A stretch of DNA of 64,000 bases from Xenoacremonium recifei (lineage: Eukaryota; Ascomycota; Sordariomycetes; Hypocreales; Nectriaceae), in the NCBI GenBank assembly GCA_012184525.1, contig WOFQ01000027.1, positions 248,001-312,000 of the forward strand, in the 5' to 3' direction. Made by a program: the position numbers and the translations under genes. Each line of letters begins with the position of its first letter. Within the stretch, counting starts at the first letter, position 1. A model generated the notes under the pieces. It was not told where the DNA came from. It saw nothing but the letters and a program-made list of their open reading frames with translations, and ran no database searches. Positions 1-11,044 of the stretch are shown here, piece after piece.

Positions 1-218
1 CGTTGAAGACAAGTCTGAAGCGAGTAACGCTTGTCATTGTGATAAGTCCGCTGGTGGTCAAGTTCGGTGGCTTTGCAAGCTTGGCGTGTCTTGGAGAGAA
101 ACTGAGAAAGCGGGGTAATCGCCTCATGGTTCAATCACGTGGAGGAGGGGCGGCTCGTCCCGCAAAGCGCCGGACGAGATTAGACAACTAACGGTGCCTT
201 TAGTGCCTCACTCTTGGC

Positions 219-2169
219 ATGGCACGATCCCCAGTCCTCGGACCCAAGGACCCAAAGATGATCATACACGCCGACCTTCCGTATCGGTATCAAGAGCTTG
301 GCATACCAGTTTCATTCCGGGTTGCAGAACTTCTTCCCGGTACTGATGATGAGCCTATCCAATGCCGTCTCCATTCAGCCTCTTGGGTCGATCGTGAGAG
401 ACCAGAGTACGAGGCAATATCCTATGCGTGGGGAGATCCGAACGTAAAGGCCGAGATAATTTGCCACGGCAGGAAACTAGAGGTCACTCGGAACCTTCAC
501 AATGCACTCGTGCACTTCAGATAGCGAGACCAACCGAGGTACTTGTGGGCGGATGCTCTTTGGTACGTCCTTTGACCTCTTGACTCCTATTTTTACCAGC
601 TAGAAGGCAATGTATAACCTAAACGTCGTTTCATTGCTAAGGAGCTTTGAGAGTTTCCCAGCTGACTTACCGAGCGCCAGAATCGACCAATCCCACATAG
701 CAGAACGCAACACGCAAGTGAAGCAAATGCGAAAGATTTACGAGAAAGCCAAGAGCGTTCTTGTCTGGCTGGGACCAGATTCACAAGAACATGATGCAGG
801 GACCGCTGTGGAAGCCATCCGTATTATTTGCAGAATTCTCTGTCAAAAGCTCGGTATTTCGACTAAAGGACTAAGCGCTCGCGGAAATGTCTATCACGAA
901 GTGGTGTATCAGAATCGAGCCCTGATACCGCTACCAAACGAAATCGAGACGGTCACCAAAGAGATGTGGAAATCCCTAGCGTGGTTCTATTCTCACGCAT
1001 ACTTCACACGGGTTTGGGTCATCCAGGAAATTAACGCCAACCAGTCTCGGCTCGTTCATTGTGGTTATACGACAGTCGAATGGGACATGGTTGAGTTAGT
1101 CGCCGGCTATATCATCATGGAGCCAGCATTTAGCAAAGCATATGGCTTCTCTGATACGAAATGCTGGTGGGCCGCCACCGCTACCACAGAGCGCCTACGA
1201 AAACCCAAGAATTGGCTATTCATGTTATACTTGGCGTCAAACTTCTCCAGCACCGATCCAAGAGACTCGATATATGGCCTTCGTGGTTTAATGCCTCTTA
1301 AGCAGGGCGGTGAACTTCTTTGTCCCGACTATAATAAATCCACTGTCGAGGTGTATAGTGACTCTGTTGCTGCAGCTTTCATCGACATGCAGAACACAGA
1401 TGTATTGCTCTATGCTCCAGGCACCGACCACCCATCCTGGGTACCGCGTTGGGATCGGCCTATGCTGTTTCGAAATCCTTTCCGGTTTGGTAAAGCGCTC
1501 CCCTGGAAGCCTGCACTCGATTCCAAGCCAGTATGGAGCATTGCCGCTCATTCAACGATTCTCAATCTTCGTGGCGTGCTCGTTGATACGATTAAGGTTT
1601 CCGAAACTTATAATGAGAGCTTTTTCGGTAACAGCGCCATGAAGTCAGAAGAGGGAAAAGCTCGTCTAGGGCATGTATGGCGCAAAATACTCGATAACCT
1701 GCGATCGAGTGGTCCGGGCAAACCATACAGCAGTCGTGAGCTCACAGCAATTGCCACCTCCCTATCATTCGGCCTCAACCAGGAGAGTGACCCCGCCGAA
1801 GAGCATATTTTGACGCACAATTTTGTCTCATATCTGAAAATTGTGCTTGAAGATCAAGTCTACCAACAGTATATCTCTCCAGAGCTATCCAAGGAGACTG
1901 AGCACGCCGATGGTTATCAGTTTGGAAAGCCCGTTTGGGACTTCAATTATCCTGACGCAAGCCTCTTCGTCACGAAGGAAGGCCTAGTTGGGTGCTGCAT
2001 TTCGACAACTGAGCCTGGAGATATAGTTTCCATACCCTTGGGAAGCACATACCCATTCATTTTACGACCGCAAGGCGAGCGCTTCCTAATGAGAGGGTAT
2101 GGGTTCGTCTACGGGATCATGCAGGGCGAAAGATTTCCGTCTCCAGAGCAAGTCTTCGAGATCTGTTAG
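219..2169 (+). pseudogene. Broken HET-domain (heterokaryon incompatibility) gene
   Basis: The first part (219-524) carries the HET-domain opening with the motif YEAISYAWGDP, and after 681 the second part continues with IDQSHIAERNTQVKQM and VLVWLGP, the classic HET block. Between them the frame of the first part also encodes RDQPRYLWADAL, but it is interrupted by TAG at 522-524. A good intron (donor GTACGT at 563, acceptor CAG ending 680) restores the frame, yet the spliced codon becomes TGA where HET proteins normally have a Cys (ALCIxQ). Two stops at otherwise conserved places argue for a decayed gene. The remaining frame (open from 610 to 2169) is long and intact, so decay looks recent, or a truncated product could start at an internal ATG. 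HET proteins trigger non-self recognition and cell death in fungi. The TAG is one C-to-T change (CpA context) from CAG. Confidence 0.75.
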
Positions 2170-3582
2170 CGAACGGTTTGATTCAATATTCAATGTATCT
2201 GTTGAATATGTCTATGGCAGATTAAAGTCAACAATTATGGCATTTCGATACGCGATTCGACCACGCTAAGCAATGAAAAGGATATCCAAGTACTGGCAAT
2301 ACCACAGGTGTTGATGAGATAGAATATGAGGTTCTCCAGATCTATATTAGATAGCTAGGAGGCGAGGCTCAAGCAAATCGTAATTCATTTCCATTCTCAG
2401 ATGCAACTTCAGGCTGAGCTGCGCTGAGCGAAGGTTGGGGATTGTCAGGTAAACTAGGGTGTGTGGAAGAACATTTCCATGCTCCTCTGCACTCTATATT
2501 CTTCGTAATTCGGTAATCATGAATAACGAAGAGCGAGAAGACGCTGCCATATACAACTAGTTCAAGGGAATTCCACTTACCACGACGTGTAGACTCTGGT
2601 CGCATTATGTCGCCATGGCTGCAGCTTACTCCATGTCAATGATAAACTGGGTAATGAAGAATGAACTTGGGGTGCGAGTTGGACAAATCTGAGGACTGGG
2701 GATGCGGTCAACACGCCGCGGCGTTGTGGTAGCATTGCATCACATGGAGGGGGGTAGCGGCAAAAGTACTGTCTACGACACATCAGATTATGACAGAGCG
2801 CTTTTTTTCAGAGCCTCATTCTCTTGGCTGCATTATCGTAATGCGGAAGGTGCAATCACTCTCGGTAAACGAGAGCTATTTTATAGTCAGGAAATCAACA
2901 AAAAGGCAGTATTTACATCCGTTCCACGGGATGTTTCTCGACACTGTCATAACAGAAGTCGGAAGATACCAAGGGTGCCCAGCCTCTTTTGCACAGTCTC
3001 TATGATCTTAGATAAGTATTCACTCAGTATTTAAACAACTGATAATCTTGGATTGCTTTGGGAATAGATTTTATCCTTTGCTGCAACAGTAACCTCCAGG
3101 ACGCAGAACATTGTGGGTGAAATTTGAGGCCCTCGACTTAAGAATGGTCAGGATGTACAGGGAGGTCACGCGCAACATATCTATTGGATCACATTCAAGC
3201 CTGACCATCTCGAACACACCACGACGTGCAAGTTGTTGATGCAGTTGAAAATCGCGCACACCAACTCAGCCACTTTCGCCAATGCCGAGCTGCCACCGTG
3301 CCACCCAGCCTAAAGGCGACGTACCCCATTGGTGAGAAAAGACTTATCCGTCTCAAGGAGTGACTTGTTCTCTGGGTGAGGAGGAAGATCTACCTGCCTG
3401 ATGGAACGGCATGAAGAATTATGTGATATGTCACATAAATCACCACCTCAATACTAGGTATATGAAGGCAACCTCCTCCTTCTTCAATTGCTGTATTCCT
3501 GAACCGAATACTTCCGGTGCTCATCCATACACATTTATCATCGCGTGTGACTCATCCAAAACGAGAATTCCTGTTTAACAAA
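2170..3582. other. Intergenic, no gene recognised
   Basis: About 1.4 kb. Only short open frames on both strands with no recognisable motif or consistent splice sites. No repeat or mobile element seen. Confidence 0.6.
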
Positions 3583-3786
3583 ATGGCAGTTGCAGAGGAG
3601 ACTCAACTTGTCAACTTTGGTCTCGGCTTCTGTAAGTCATGCAATTGCAACGCCTTCACCAACTCGAATGGCGGCATGGACACATCCAAAGCCTGCGCTT
3701 GTGGCCACAAACACGGCAGTAAGAATGATCCAGTCTCGATATGTAGCCTCTCACTGATAAAAAGAATAGACCATGTTGAGCTCTGA
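3583..3786 (+). CDS. Small Cys-rich protein (about 50 residues)
   Basis: I place the start at the ATG at 3583 (MAVAEETQ). The peptide contains C-x2-C-x-C followed, 17 residues later, by C-x-C-G-H-x-H, a spacing that suggests binding of a metal ion. A 51-bp intron fits exactly: donor GTAAGA at 3719, branch-like CACTGATAA, acceptor TAG ending at 3769. The spliced product then ends ...GHKHGNHVEL with a stop at 3784-3786. Without splicing the frame also stays open to the same stop and gives a 67-residue form. I do not recognise a named family, and a metallothionein-like or small zinc-binding role is only inference. No signal peptide is visible, so it is probably intracellular. Confidence 0.55.
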   Translation: MAVAEETQLVNFGLGFCKSCNCNAFTNSNGGMDTSKACACGHKHGSKNDPVSICSLSLIKRIDHVEL

Positions 3787-4306
3787 TGACAACGTCGCGT
3801 CCCTGTCCGGCAAAGATAATTCTGAAGCGTGAGATCAGGGTTGACAACATGAGCAGTGGAAAGATTCAGGAAGCGGGATCAACGACCTTTCTTATTAGCA
3901 GAGTTCCGTAGATGGCAGTTCATAGCAAGAATGAAACAGTTGCTCAACATCAGTCTGGTAGCTTCGCCTACACTCCGCAAAGGTCACTTGAGCTACCAAT
4001 AGCCTCAGACCGTTTCTATGGGTAAAATTATTGAAACGAAATGCCTAAACACTTGTAATTAATGATTCCTTGCGTCTAGCTTGTCTCCTGAGTCTTGCGG
4101 TGATTGAGCTTGACTGTTGCTTGCCCAGCCGTGAACACGCTATCGTCTACTACTCTGTGACTCAACCTTCACTTATTCTTCCCTTTCAGGAGCACCAGTT
4201 TTAGGAACTGTGATTCGGGAACAGTGAGCGGGCAAAGAAAAATTATATTTTATTACACTTAATGCTATTTCTACAATGCTATAGGTGGCCGCCTAAGCAC
4301 AATCGC
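3787..4306. other. Intergenic, no gene recognised
   Basis: About 520 bp between a plus-strand and a minus-strand gene end; both 3' untranslated regions and terminators are expected here. An AT-rich stretch near 4238-4262 may hold the polyadenylation signals of the minus-strand gene. Nothing else seen. Confidence 0.5.
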
Positions 4307-5536
4307 CTACTTCGCGTCCTTCTTCGCACTCTCGGCGATCTCCTGTGCGCGCTTCGACTTCTTCTCCAGCACCTCCTTCAGCTCTTCCACCGTCTCCTTG
4401 AGTAGCTTTTCGCCTTCTTCCTTGTGCTTCTCTGCCACCTCGCCCAGTTGCTTCAGCTTGGGCAGGATCTCGTCACCCTGCGGGGTCATCTTCATGTACT
4501 TGTCGACGTCCACCCAGCCGCCGCCCAACTCAGCGCCTTTGTCCTTTGCCTTATCCACAGCCTTTTTGACATAGTCCTGCAATTCGTCCATCTTGCCCGA
4601 GTCGATGGCGGATCGCGCCTTGTCGAAAAGCTCCTTGGCGTTGCCCTGCTTCAACGCGTCGGCGTTCTCTTCCACCAGTGCCTTGACCTTAGCGTTCTTA
4701 TCCAGCAACGGCTTGGCCTCCTCTAGAGCCTTCTTCCACGCCTCATCGCCCAGCTTCTTGACTTGCTCCACCTTCTCCTCCATCAGCTTGCGCGCCTTGT
4801 CGAGGTTGCTTGCACTGAAGCCACCAGCGAAGATCTCCTTGACCTGCTTCCATGTCTCATCGACCTGCTTCTTCGCCTCGGGGCCATACTGCTCGCCCAT
4901 CTGCTTGAGCTGATCAACGTTGCTGCCCAGCTTCTCCTTTACATTGGGGTGGTTGTCGAGGACGTCGGTGAAGGCGTTCCCGGCGAGGTCGGCCACCTTC
5001 TTTGCTAGGTCGGTGAGGACATCGTATGCCCTTCGTGCGGTCTCTAAGCTAAGTCCAGCTTTGGCGATGTTCTGGAATTGCTTGTAGGCATCATTGACTA
5101 GCTTGTCGGCCTCGTCTTTGTTCTTCTCGCGCACCGTCTCCCAGTCTTTGAAGGCAGTATCAACGTAGGCCCGGCCGCCGGGCACCCATCCGACGTAAGA
5201 GTAGGCGAATTCCTTGATGTAATTAACGGCTTCATCAGCAGAAGGAGTCTTCTCCTGGAGCTTCTGTGCAGCGGCCTTGTACTGCTTCTCCGCCTCTCTA
5301 GCAGCCTTATTCAGGCCAGAGGCAGTCCGACCGGCGGGGGTGAAGGAGTATAGACCGTAGAAGATGGCAGCTCCAGCGAAACCGCCTGCGACGCCAGTAA
5401 GAAGGTTGCTGCTGCCCGCAGCAGATGATGACGAAGAAGAAGACGATTGGTACCGTACGTGAGGCTGGCGGGGGACGCGGAGTGACCGGGAAGCTCCGGG
5501 AAGCCGAGAGCGCACAACTTGTCGAGCGGGATTCAT
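4307..5536 (-). CDS. Putative mitochondrial membrane-anchored coiled-coil protein
   Basis: Single-exon gene of 409 residues, starting at the ATG at 5536 (MNPARQVVRSRLPG). An open stretch upstream adds 57 residues but does not resemble protein. The N-terminus is rich in Arg and Ser with no acidic residues, as in mitochondrial targeting sequences, followed by a glycine/alanine-rich hydrophobic segment (LLTGVAGGFAGAAIFYGLY), probably a transmembrane helix. The remaining 330 residues are charged, with many Lys/Glu/Ala repeats typical of long amphipathic helices or coiled coils, resembling apolipoprotein- or LEA-like helical proteins. I infer a protein anchored in the inner mitochondrial membrane. 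No catalytic motif is visible and the function is unknown. Confidence 0.75.
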   Translation of the reverse strand: MNPARQVVRSRLPGASRSLRVPRQPHVRYQSSSSSSSSAAGSSNLLTGVAGGFAGAAIFYGLYSFTPAGRTASGLNKAAREAEKQYKAAAQKLQEKTPSADEAVNYIKEFAYSYVGWVPGGRAYVDTAFKDWETVREKNKDEADKLVNDAYKQFQNIAKAGLSLETARRAYDVLTDLAKKVADLAGNAFTDVLDNHPNVKEKLGSNVDQLKQMGEQYGPEAKKQVDETWKQVKEIFAGGFSASNLDKARKLMEEKVEQVKKLGDEAWKKALEEAKPLLDKNAKVKALVEENADALKQGNAKELFDKARSAIDSGKMDELQDYVKKAVDKAKDKGAELGGGWVDVDKYMKMTPQGDEILPKLKQLGEVAEKHKEEGEKLLKETVEELKEVLEKKSKRAQEIAESAKKDAK

Positions 5537-6336
5537 TTTGAAGTAGTGAAGAATTGAGAGATTGACAAGGCCAAGTCCAGCTCGTATTCTGGGGAGGTGT
5601 CGGGTGTGGTAGAGAGGTAGGTAAGTGACGGTGTAGCTGTGTTGAGCAAGGAACAATTGAAGTCTCACAGGATCACATGCGAAGGTTTTAATTGTTTGCT
5701 CGCTCAATTCTCGCCGTTACACGCCAATGACGGCATTCTGCCATGACGCAGGAACGGCTTGGAACGCATTCAGCCAAGCGAAAGCTTCTCAAGAGCTGAA
5801 AAGAGCTTGGCAAACCTTAGGACCTTAAGCTCCGAGTCAATGACGTCGATGATGCTAAATTGCGGGGAGAGTTCTGGGGAAATCGCGAGAAGCCACATGG
5901 AGATTTCCGTCTAGCGCTGCGAGATTGAGACAACGCCCTGGAGCTAGGCAATACGTTTAGCTTCTGGTTTATGTAATTTATTTTGCGTTACCAAGGGACG
6001 AGAACCAAACTCCATTACAGAGCAATTTGTTTGGTTCCTGGCTTGCTACGTCATTTGTTTTGTACAAGAGCCGTGTACGCCGCCTGGTTGTCTCAAAGCG
6101 GCCGTTACCTCGGCACGTAAACACAGCGGGACAGAGTTAAAGGAAAGGGACCCAACAGACAGGGTAATCCTGAAGTTGATTGCTTCCCTATTCGTGTCTC
6201 TTTACAATGAGATTGGTGTGTGAAGACTGCATTTGAAGCGGAATGAACTGGCAAAACTACATCAAGACACAGATACGCAAAGACAAAAACTTTTGATCCT
6301 AATTCAGGTAGCTGCTAGTCGTCAATCTCTAAGTAC
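5537..6336. other. Upstream region of the coiled-coil gene, no gene recognised
   Basis: About 800 bp. It contains the promoter of the minus-strand gene ending at 5536 and the 3' region of the next minus-strand gene. No further coding signal. Confidence 0.5.
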
Positions 6337-7022
6337 TTAATGTCGCTGAGAGTAGCGAAGGGTTACTGTTTCATCGAGCGCCGCCAAAAATGTACTGACA
6401 CATTCCATCTCGGACTTTTCATGCCAGCACAGAACCCCATGGAGCTCCCCCGTCCAATAACCACCACAAGTGGGGTGAGGAGATCTGAGCTCCTCAATGG
6501 CGATGCAGATATACGTTGTAAACTCCCCCAGGTCTTCGCCGCGGAAGCCGTAGTACGTTGATAAGCGGTCCCTGATTCTCCGCTGGTCGGCGTGATCCAG
6601 CATAGTCTCGCCGAGCTGATAGATGCGGCGCTGCTTCAATTTGTACAGCAGGCTCAGGCACCACTCTTCGGGCACAGCCTTGAGCAGAAAACACCGGGAC
6701 TTGCACCTTTCTCCATGACTGTGTTTGCGGGTGCACTTCTGAAGCTCTGTGATGGAGCCGTCCGGGTTTATTGTCCAACGATCTGGCGCGGACGTCTAGG
6801 GCAGAGAATGGAGGCGTGGCGAGAACCGCACCAGCTGCAGTCTCTGTTATCCTTCGCATCTTCTAAACGTGGTCGCAGCTTGTATCGGTCCTTGGAGCTC
6901 TTGACGCGATCTTCCGTCGCGAGAAGTAAGTCCAGGTTGCTCAACATGATAGCCCAAAGAGCTTCCTTGGTGTCAAGGAATAGCTGATTGTTGCGGTTCC
7001 ACTCTAGTCCGTCGTTGGGCAT
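6337..7022 (-). CDS. Hypothetical protein, two exons
   Basis: The first exon starts at 7022 (MPNDGLEWNRNNQLFLDTKEA) and reads well to about 6869. The second exon encodes WTINPDGSITELQKCTRKH, then a Cys/His-containing stretch and VPEEWCLSLLYKLKQRRIY, ending at 6337. The second frame has a TAG near 6796, so an intron must lie between. One pair keeps phase: donor GTTTAG at 6868 and acceptor CAG ending at 6783, giving about 199 residues, but it lacks a good branch point, so the junction is uncertain. The protein has several Cys (KCTRKHSHGERC) that might bind metal. I do not recognise the family. A frameshifted open stretch overlaps it and is a shadow. Confidence 0.5.
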
Positions 7023-7654
7023 GTTGGAAGTTTTGTAGTGATAGTCTCACGGTGCAAAATAATATTTCGAATGTGACAGCTGGGTTGTTCGGGCTTGACT
7101 TCGCAGGAAGTCGGGGCAATGTGATTTATAATGTTGGCGCCTCGGAGCTGAGAAGCCACTTGGGGGTCTCTCTATCAGAGGACCTTTATTCACTGTATAT
7201 GACAGGTCTTGGGCCGTGAATTTTGACCTTGTTTGCTCTGTATCAGTTCAGCAAGTTTTCATAGCATGCACAGAATCACAATGTTCATGGGGAAAAGACA
7301 GGGAATCACTCAATGGCAAATCTTATACTGAGCCCCAAACAGTGTCACCTATTCAAGATACTTCAGTGATTTGGCAAAAATGTAGCGCACGCAAAGTCCA
7401 AAGGAGAGAGCACACGAATGTGGATGTTCTACTGAAAAGCGAACTCGCCCAAAAACTGAGGCTTCCGTGGAATGCATGGGGTATACACTTTGAGAACCCG
7501 TCAATTCCCTATATACGTGCGATATAAAACCCTCGTGAACACTGCCAAGGATTGTGGCTCAACACCGACGCGCCGCATAAGCTCAATTCATCCGGGCTTG
7601 CAGGTAAGGCTGATGGTGTACCTACTCTGCCGTTGTTTGACGGCCATAGACCTG
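7023..7654. other. Intergenic, no gene recognised
   Basis: About 630 bp; promoter of the minus-strand gene ending at 7022 plus the 3' side of the methyltransferase gene. Small open frames without motifs only. Confidence 0.5.
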
Positions 7655-8570
7655 TCATTTACCTCCTGGCTTGTTTCCACGCGCAAAGAAAAGTTGCTGC
7701 TCCCCGCCAATCTCCTCCGGAACAGTTGATCGTTTCGAACACCATCTCCATGCCCAGCCCTCAAGTCCGGCATTCTCGTAAGCTTGTTTTACATCATTTT
7801 CCTCGAATCCCATGCGGGTTATAGTATGATTCGAGAGCTCCATTGCTTTACTGCTGGCTTCTGGGCAACCACTCTCAGAGGTAGCCACCCAGTCAATCAT
7901 GAGAAGAGTACCCCCCTCACGGAGCCGCGTTGTGAGTCGCTTGACCGTGTCGCCGTAGTCCTCAACATGGTGCAGGGCCATGCACATGACGATGAGATCG
8001 AAATTGAAGAACTCGGGTTTGTTCATCTCGGCATCTGGGTTTTCTGACGGGTTGGAAAGATTCCCCTGGATGGCGTGCATGGTGTCTCTGGCGAACCCTT
8101 CCTTCTTCGCAACAATGTTGTATTGCTCCGCCATTGCAGGCGAGATGTCCATCCCTCGGACAGTCTCGAAGAAGGGCGCTAAGGCCTTGTGGCTGTTTAG
8201 TCTGGTGCACAACTGCTCAAGGAGGTGGAACTACTAACCCGAGAAGCAACTCCGTTGCCACATGCATAATCAAGCATCTTTGTCCCCGGCACTATGGTAT
8301 TCTCTTCATCCGATATAGGAACACCTATCCATCCTACGTTCTGACGGAGTTCCACTGTGATCTGGTCGCCCAGCTTGGCAATCCAGGGATATTTGAAGAC
8401 ATTGGGGGCAACTTGGCTGGAAATACATAAGCGCCCGATCACAAGTACTAAAGATCAAGGATTTCCTACTCAAAGTGCCTCTGGTTTCGCTCAGCTATAG
8501 ACCCATCGGGTAGATGATGGTGGTGATGATGGTGGTGGTGGTGATGGTGCGGCGGAGGTTTTTTGTCCAT
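7655..8570 (-). CDS. SAM-dependent methyltransferase with N-terminal poly-His
   Basis: Three exons close in phase: 8570-8470, 8416-8239 and 8185-7655 (introns of 53 bp, acceptor TTTCCAG, and 53 bp, donor GTTAGT, acceptor CACAAG), giving 269 residues. The class I Rossmann signature is LDYACGNGVASRALAPF (motif I, binds SAM), followed by GMDISPAM (motif II), FDLIVMCMALHHVEDY (motif IV) and LREGGTLLMIDW (post-motif). The family is the UbiE/Methyltransf_11-25 type, with a substrate that cannot be told from sequence. The N-terminus (MDKKPPP then 12 His) is a low-complexity tail. The minus-strand start is supported by an ATG in front of an open exon and by the donor GTAGGA. The first intron splits the codon for Asp in HFDQVAP. 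The nearest upstream neighbour is the GliT-like gene, 1.4 kb away and on the other strand. Confidence 0.8.
8514..8549 (-). repeat. CAC/CAT trinucleotide tract coding 12 consecutive His
   Basis: Imperfect triplet repeat (GTG/ATG on the plus strand) inside exon 1 of the methyltransferase. The mixture of CAC and CAT codons shows it is not a fresh perfect microsatellite. Confidence 0.85.
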
Positions 8571-9971
8571 CCTTTTGGAGTCTATTGGGTGGACCTTTTA
8601 ACGTAGACCGAAAGTGAGCGGTTCCGTATCAATGATTTCTTCGATACGAATGGTGGAATCCCGAAAGCTCGCCGGTGCCGTTCAACTTATCGCCCTCCGA
8701 AAGTCACCACAGAAGTGTCCGGCCGGAACGGAGTGGGGTCTCGGGGCCCGGAGACGGTGGTGGATCCCGGTGCGGTATTGCCGGAAGAGGCAGTCAGACG
8801 GACGGAGAGTTTGAGGCACACGTGAATTCGAGGAACTGCCCGAAGAAACTCAATGGAACGGACAGATGCCTCGAGCCTCCTTCTTCAATGCTTCTCGATG
8901 CTGCTTATCCCCCCCTGCTTCTTATCTTCATCGCAGGCAGACGCTGGTCTCACATCAATCACCCTGAGAACCCTGATGGCCAACCCTTTTGGCTCGTAAC
9001 GGGCTTCCGCCTGAGCTCATGGCCAGCCTCTCCCGCCCTTTATCGAATCACATCGCAGAGACTATTCTTAGTTGCCAGCTCATCCCGCTCCAGGTTTCGT
9101 CAATCTGAGTCTTCCGTGCTTCGCATTGGCTGACGGAGTCTGCACAACACCACCCGGCCGGTGGCTTTGGTCTCGGACCCCAGCTAAGCTTACGATGATC
9201 AACAGGCTCATCACAATTGGCAGTTGATCAAGCTGTGCTCCACCCTTTCCAGGGCAAAGCGGTGCAGATCAGATGAGCTTCCGCAGGTGCGGAGGTAGTT
9301 GAGGCCATTCTTAAGAGCCTGGAGCGCCATTGTTGGCCTCCTCCGGTGTTCCTTTCTCAACCCCCTGCATATTACGGCCCATAACAATTCGGTCAAGACT
9401 GCTCAATTACAGCAGCAACCCAGCAGGCCTGCACCCAATCATATGCTCAATGCATGACGAACATTATCGCTAGCTACGAGCTCCTAAATCTGGTCTGCCT
9501 ACCCACGTCGACAACAGAACCAATTTACAGCTGAGCATCACAATGTGACGTTGACCAAAGCAATTGATGGAGCATTGCACTTTTATGGTTTTAGTATTTA
9601 ATGGAATACTTTCGGGAATCCTCTTCGTAAGTCCTTGACTCTGTCGGGTCAATCACGGCAGCATCTTTACAGAACATTATTCCAGTATCCTCAAATCTTT
9701 TTGCTACATTACCTAGGTCCTAGCCGAGCAAGATGACAGTGCGTCTTAATTTAGCAGAGTGAAATCAATACACTCAATTGCTCACTTGGTAGAAAGTCGC
9801 CGAGCCAAAATCATGGACAGATCCTGATCGGAGACTTTTCGGGGCATTCTTATATCTCCTCGACTCCTAACCGACAATGTCACAAACTTTCAACATTGCT
9901 TTTGCGTGACTGTACTCTATATAGTGAAAAGGCTCCCTTTTATCTCCCGTACGTTCCATCGAGCGGCGACG
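8571..9971. other. Intergenic between divergent genes
   Basis: 1.4 kb between the divergent methyltransferase (minus) and GliT-like oxidoreductase (plus). A 152-codon open frame at 8675-9133 has low-complexity composition and no motif; I do not call it a gene. A TATA-like TATATAG lies at 9918-9924, 48 bp before the chosen ATG of the next gene. Confidence 0.5.
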
Positions 9972-11044
9972 ATGCAGTTTAGCAAGACTTTGGGCTTGTT
10001 CTCCATTGTCTCCAACATGACCTCACCGGCTCTCGACGTCGACGTCCTTATTATTGGCGGTGGACCAGGGGGTCTTTCCGTCGCCTCCGGTCTAGTTCGC
10101 CAGGTATACTCCATGGCGATTTTCGATTCGGGAATCTATCGAAATGCGCCGACTGAGCACATGCACAACATTGCTGGGTGGGATCATCGATCTCCAGCAG
10201 AGTTTCGGAAGAGGGCTCGAGAAGATCTTCTCCGACGCTACGAAGGGGTCGACTTTGTCGATAAAAGAGTAACAGAAGTCAAAAAGATAGATTCAGGCTT
10301 TGAAGCTATTGATGCCGACGGAAAATCATGGACAGGTAGAAGATTAGTGCTGGCGACAGGGTGGCAGGACCATTTCCCGGACATTCCAGGATATGCCGAC
10401 TGCTGGGCTAAGGGAGTGTAAGTCTACTCGTGTTGCAACAATTTTTTCCGACGAGTTATATAATTCTAATAACATCATTTAGTTATCACTGTCTTTTCTG
10501 CCATGGCTATGAAGACAGAGGAAAGCCGTCAGCTGGAGTCTTGGCTATGAACCTTAGTGGCAACGCTCCAGCGGCTCTCCATCTCAGTCGCATGGTGCTT
10601 CGCCTGGCAGGAAGAGCGATCATATATACGAACGGAAACGAGGACTTTGGTAAGCATATCGAAGAGGAGCTGAATAAGACGGGAACCGATAGTGCCAAGT
10701 CTCGCACAAGCGTCGACAATCGCAAGATCACACACCTCTCCATGAGATCGCCTGACTCTTCGGATATTATACTCAGTTTTGAAGACGGCCGCAAAGTGAC
10801 GGAGGGCTTTCTCACCCATGCTCCAGCCGGTCAGATCAACGGGCCATTCGCAGAACAACTAGGCTTGGAGCTTACCCCGAACGGTGACATCGAGACAGAA
10901 GGCGCCTTTTTCGAGACCACGGTGCAAGGTGTCTTTGCTGTTGGTGACTGCGCAACACCTATGAAAGTTGTATCTCAAGCTATCGGGATGGGTGGGCTTG
11001 TGGCGGGAGGTATAGCCAGTCAGCTTGGCGCAGAATTTGCTTGA
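9972..11044 (+). CDS. FAD-dependent thioredoxin-reductase-like oxidoreductase (GliT-like)
   Basis: Two exons: 9972-10417 and 10483-11044 (65-bp intron, donor GTAAGT, acceptor TTTAG), 335 residues from the ATG at 9972; an ATG at 10017 would give 320 residues, and I cannot decide between them. The FAD-binding motif VDVLIIGGGPGGLSVASGL is near the N-terminus, the redox-active motif is HCLFCHGYE (CxxC, residues about 152-155) and the second dinucleotide motif is GVFAVGDCATPMK. This CLFC-HGYE signature belongs to the family of GliT/HlmI/DepH-type disulfide oxidoreductases, which oxidise dithiols in epidithio compounds, and to related fungal thioredoxin-reductase-like proteins. No gliotoxin-type NRPS is in the window, so it may be a stand-alone self-protection or redox enzyme. 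Confidence 0.8.

Noticed and set aside
6494..6859. 121-codon minus-strand frame MRRITETAAGAVL
   Set aside because: Overlaps the second exon of the 6337-7022 gene in a different frame and has no domain; a shadow.
7655..8570. Assignment of this methyltransferase as a gliotoxin-type bis-thiomethyltransferase (GtmA), given the GliT-like gene nearby
   Set aside because: The motifs around the SAM site (LDYACGNG, GMDISPAM) do not resemble what I know of GtmA; proximity alone is not enough.
8675..9133. 152-codon plus-strand open frame
   Set aside because: Low-complexity Ser/Arg/Pro composition, no domain, no splice signals.
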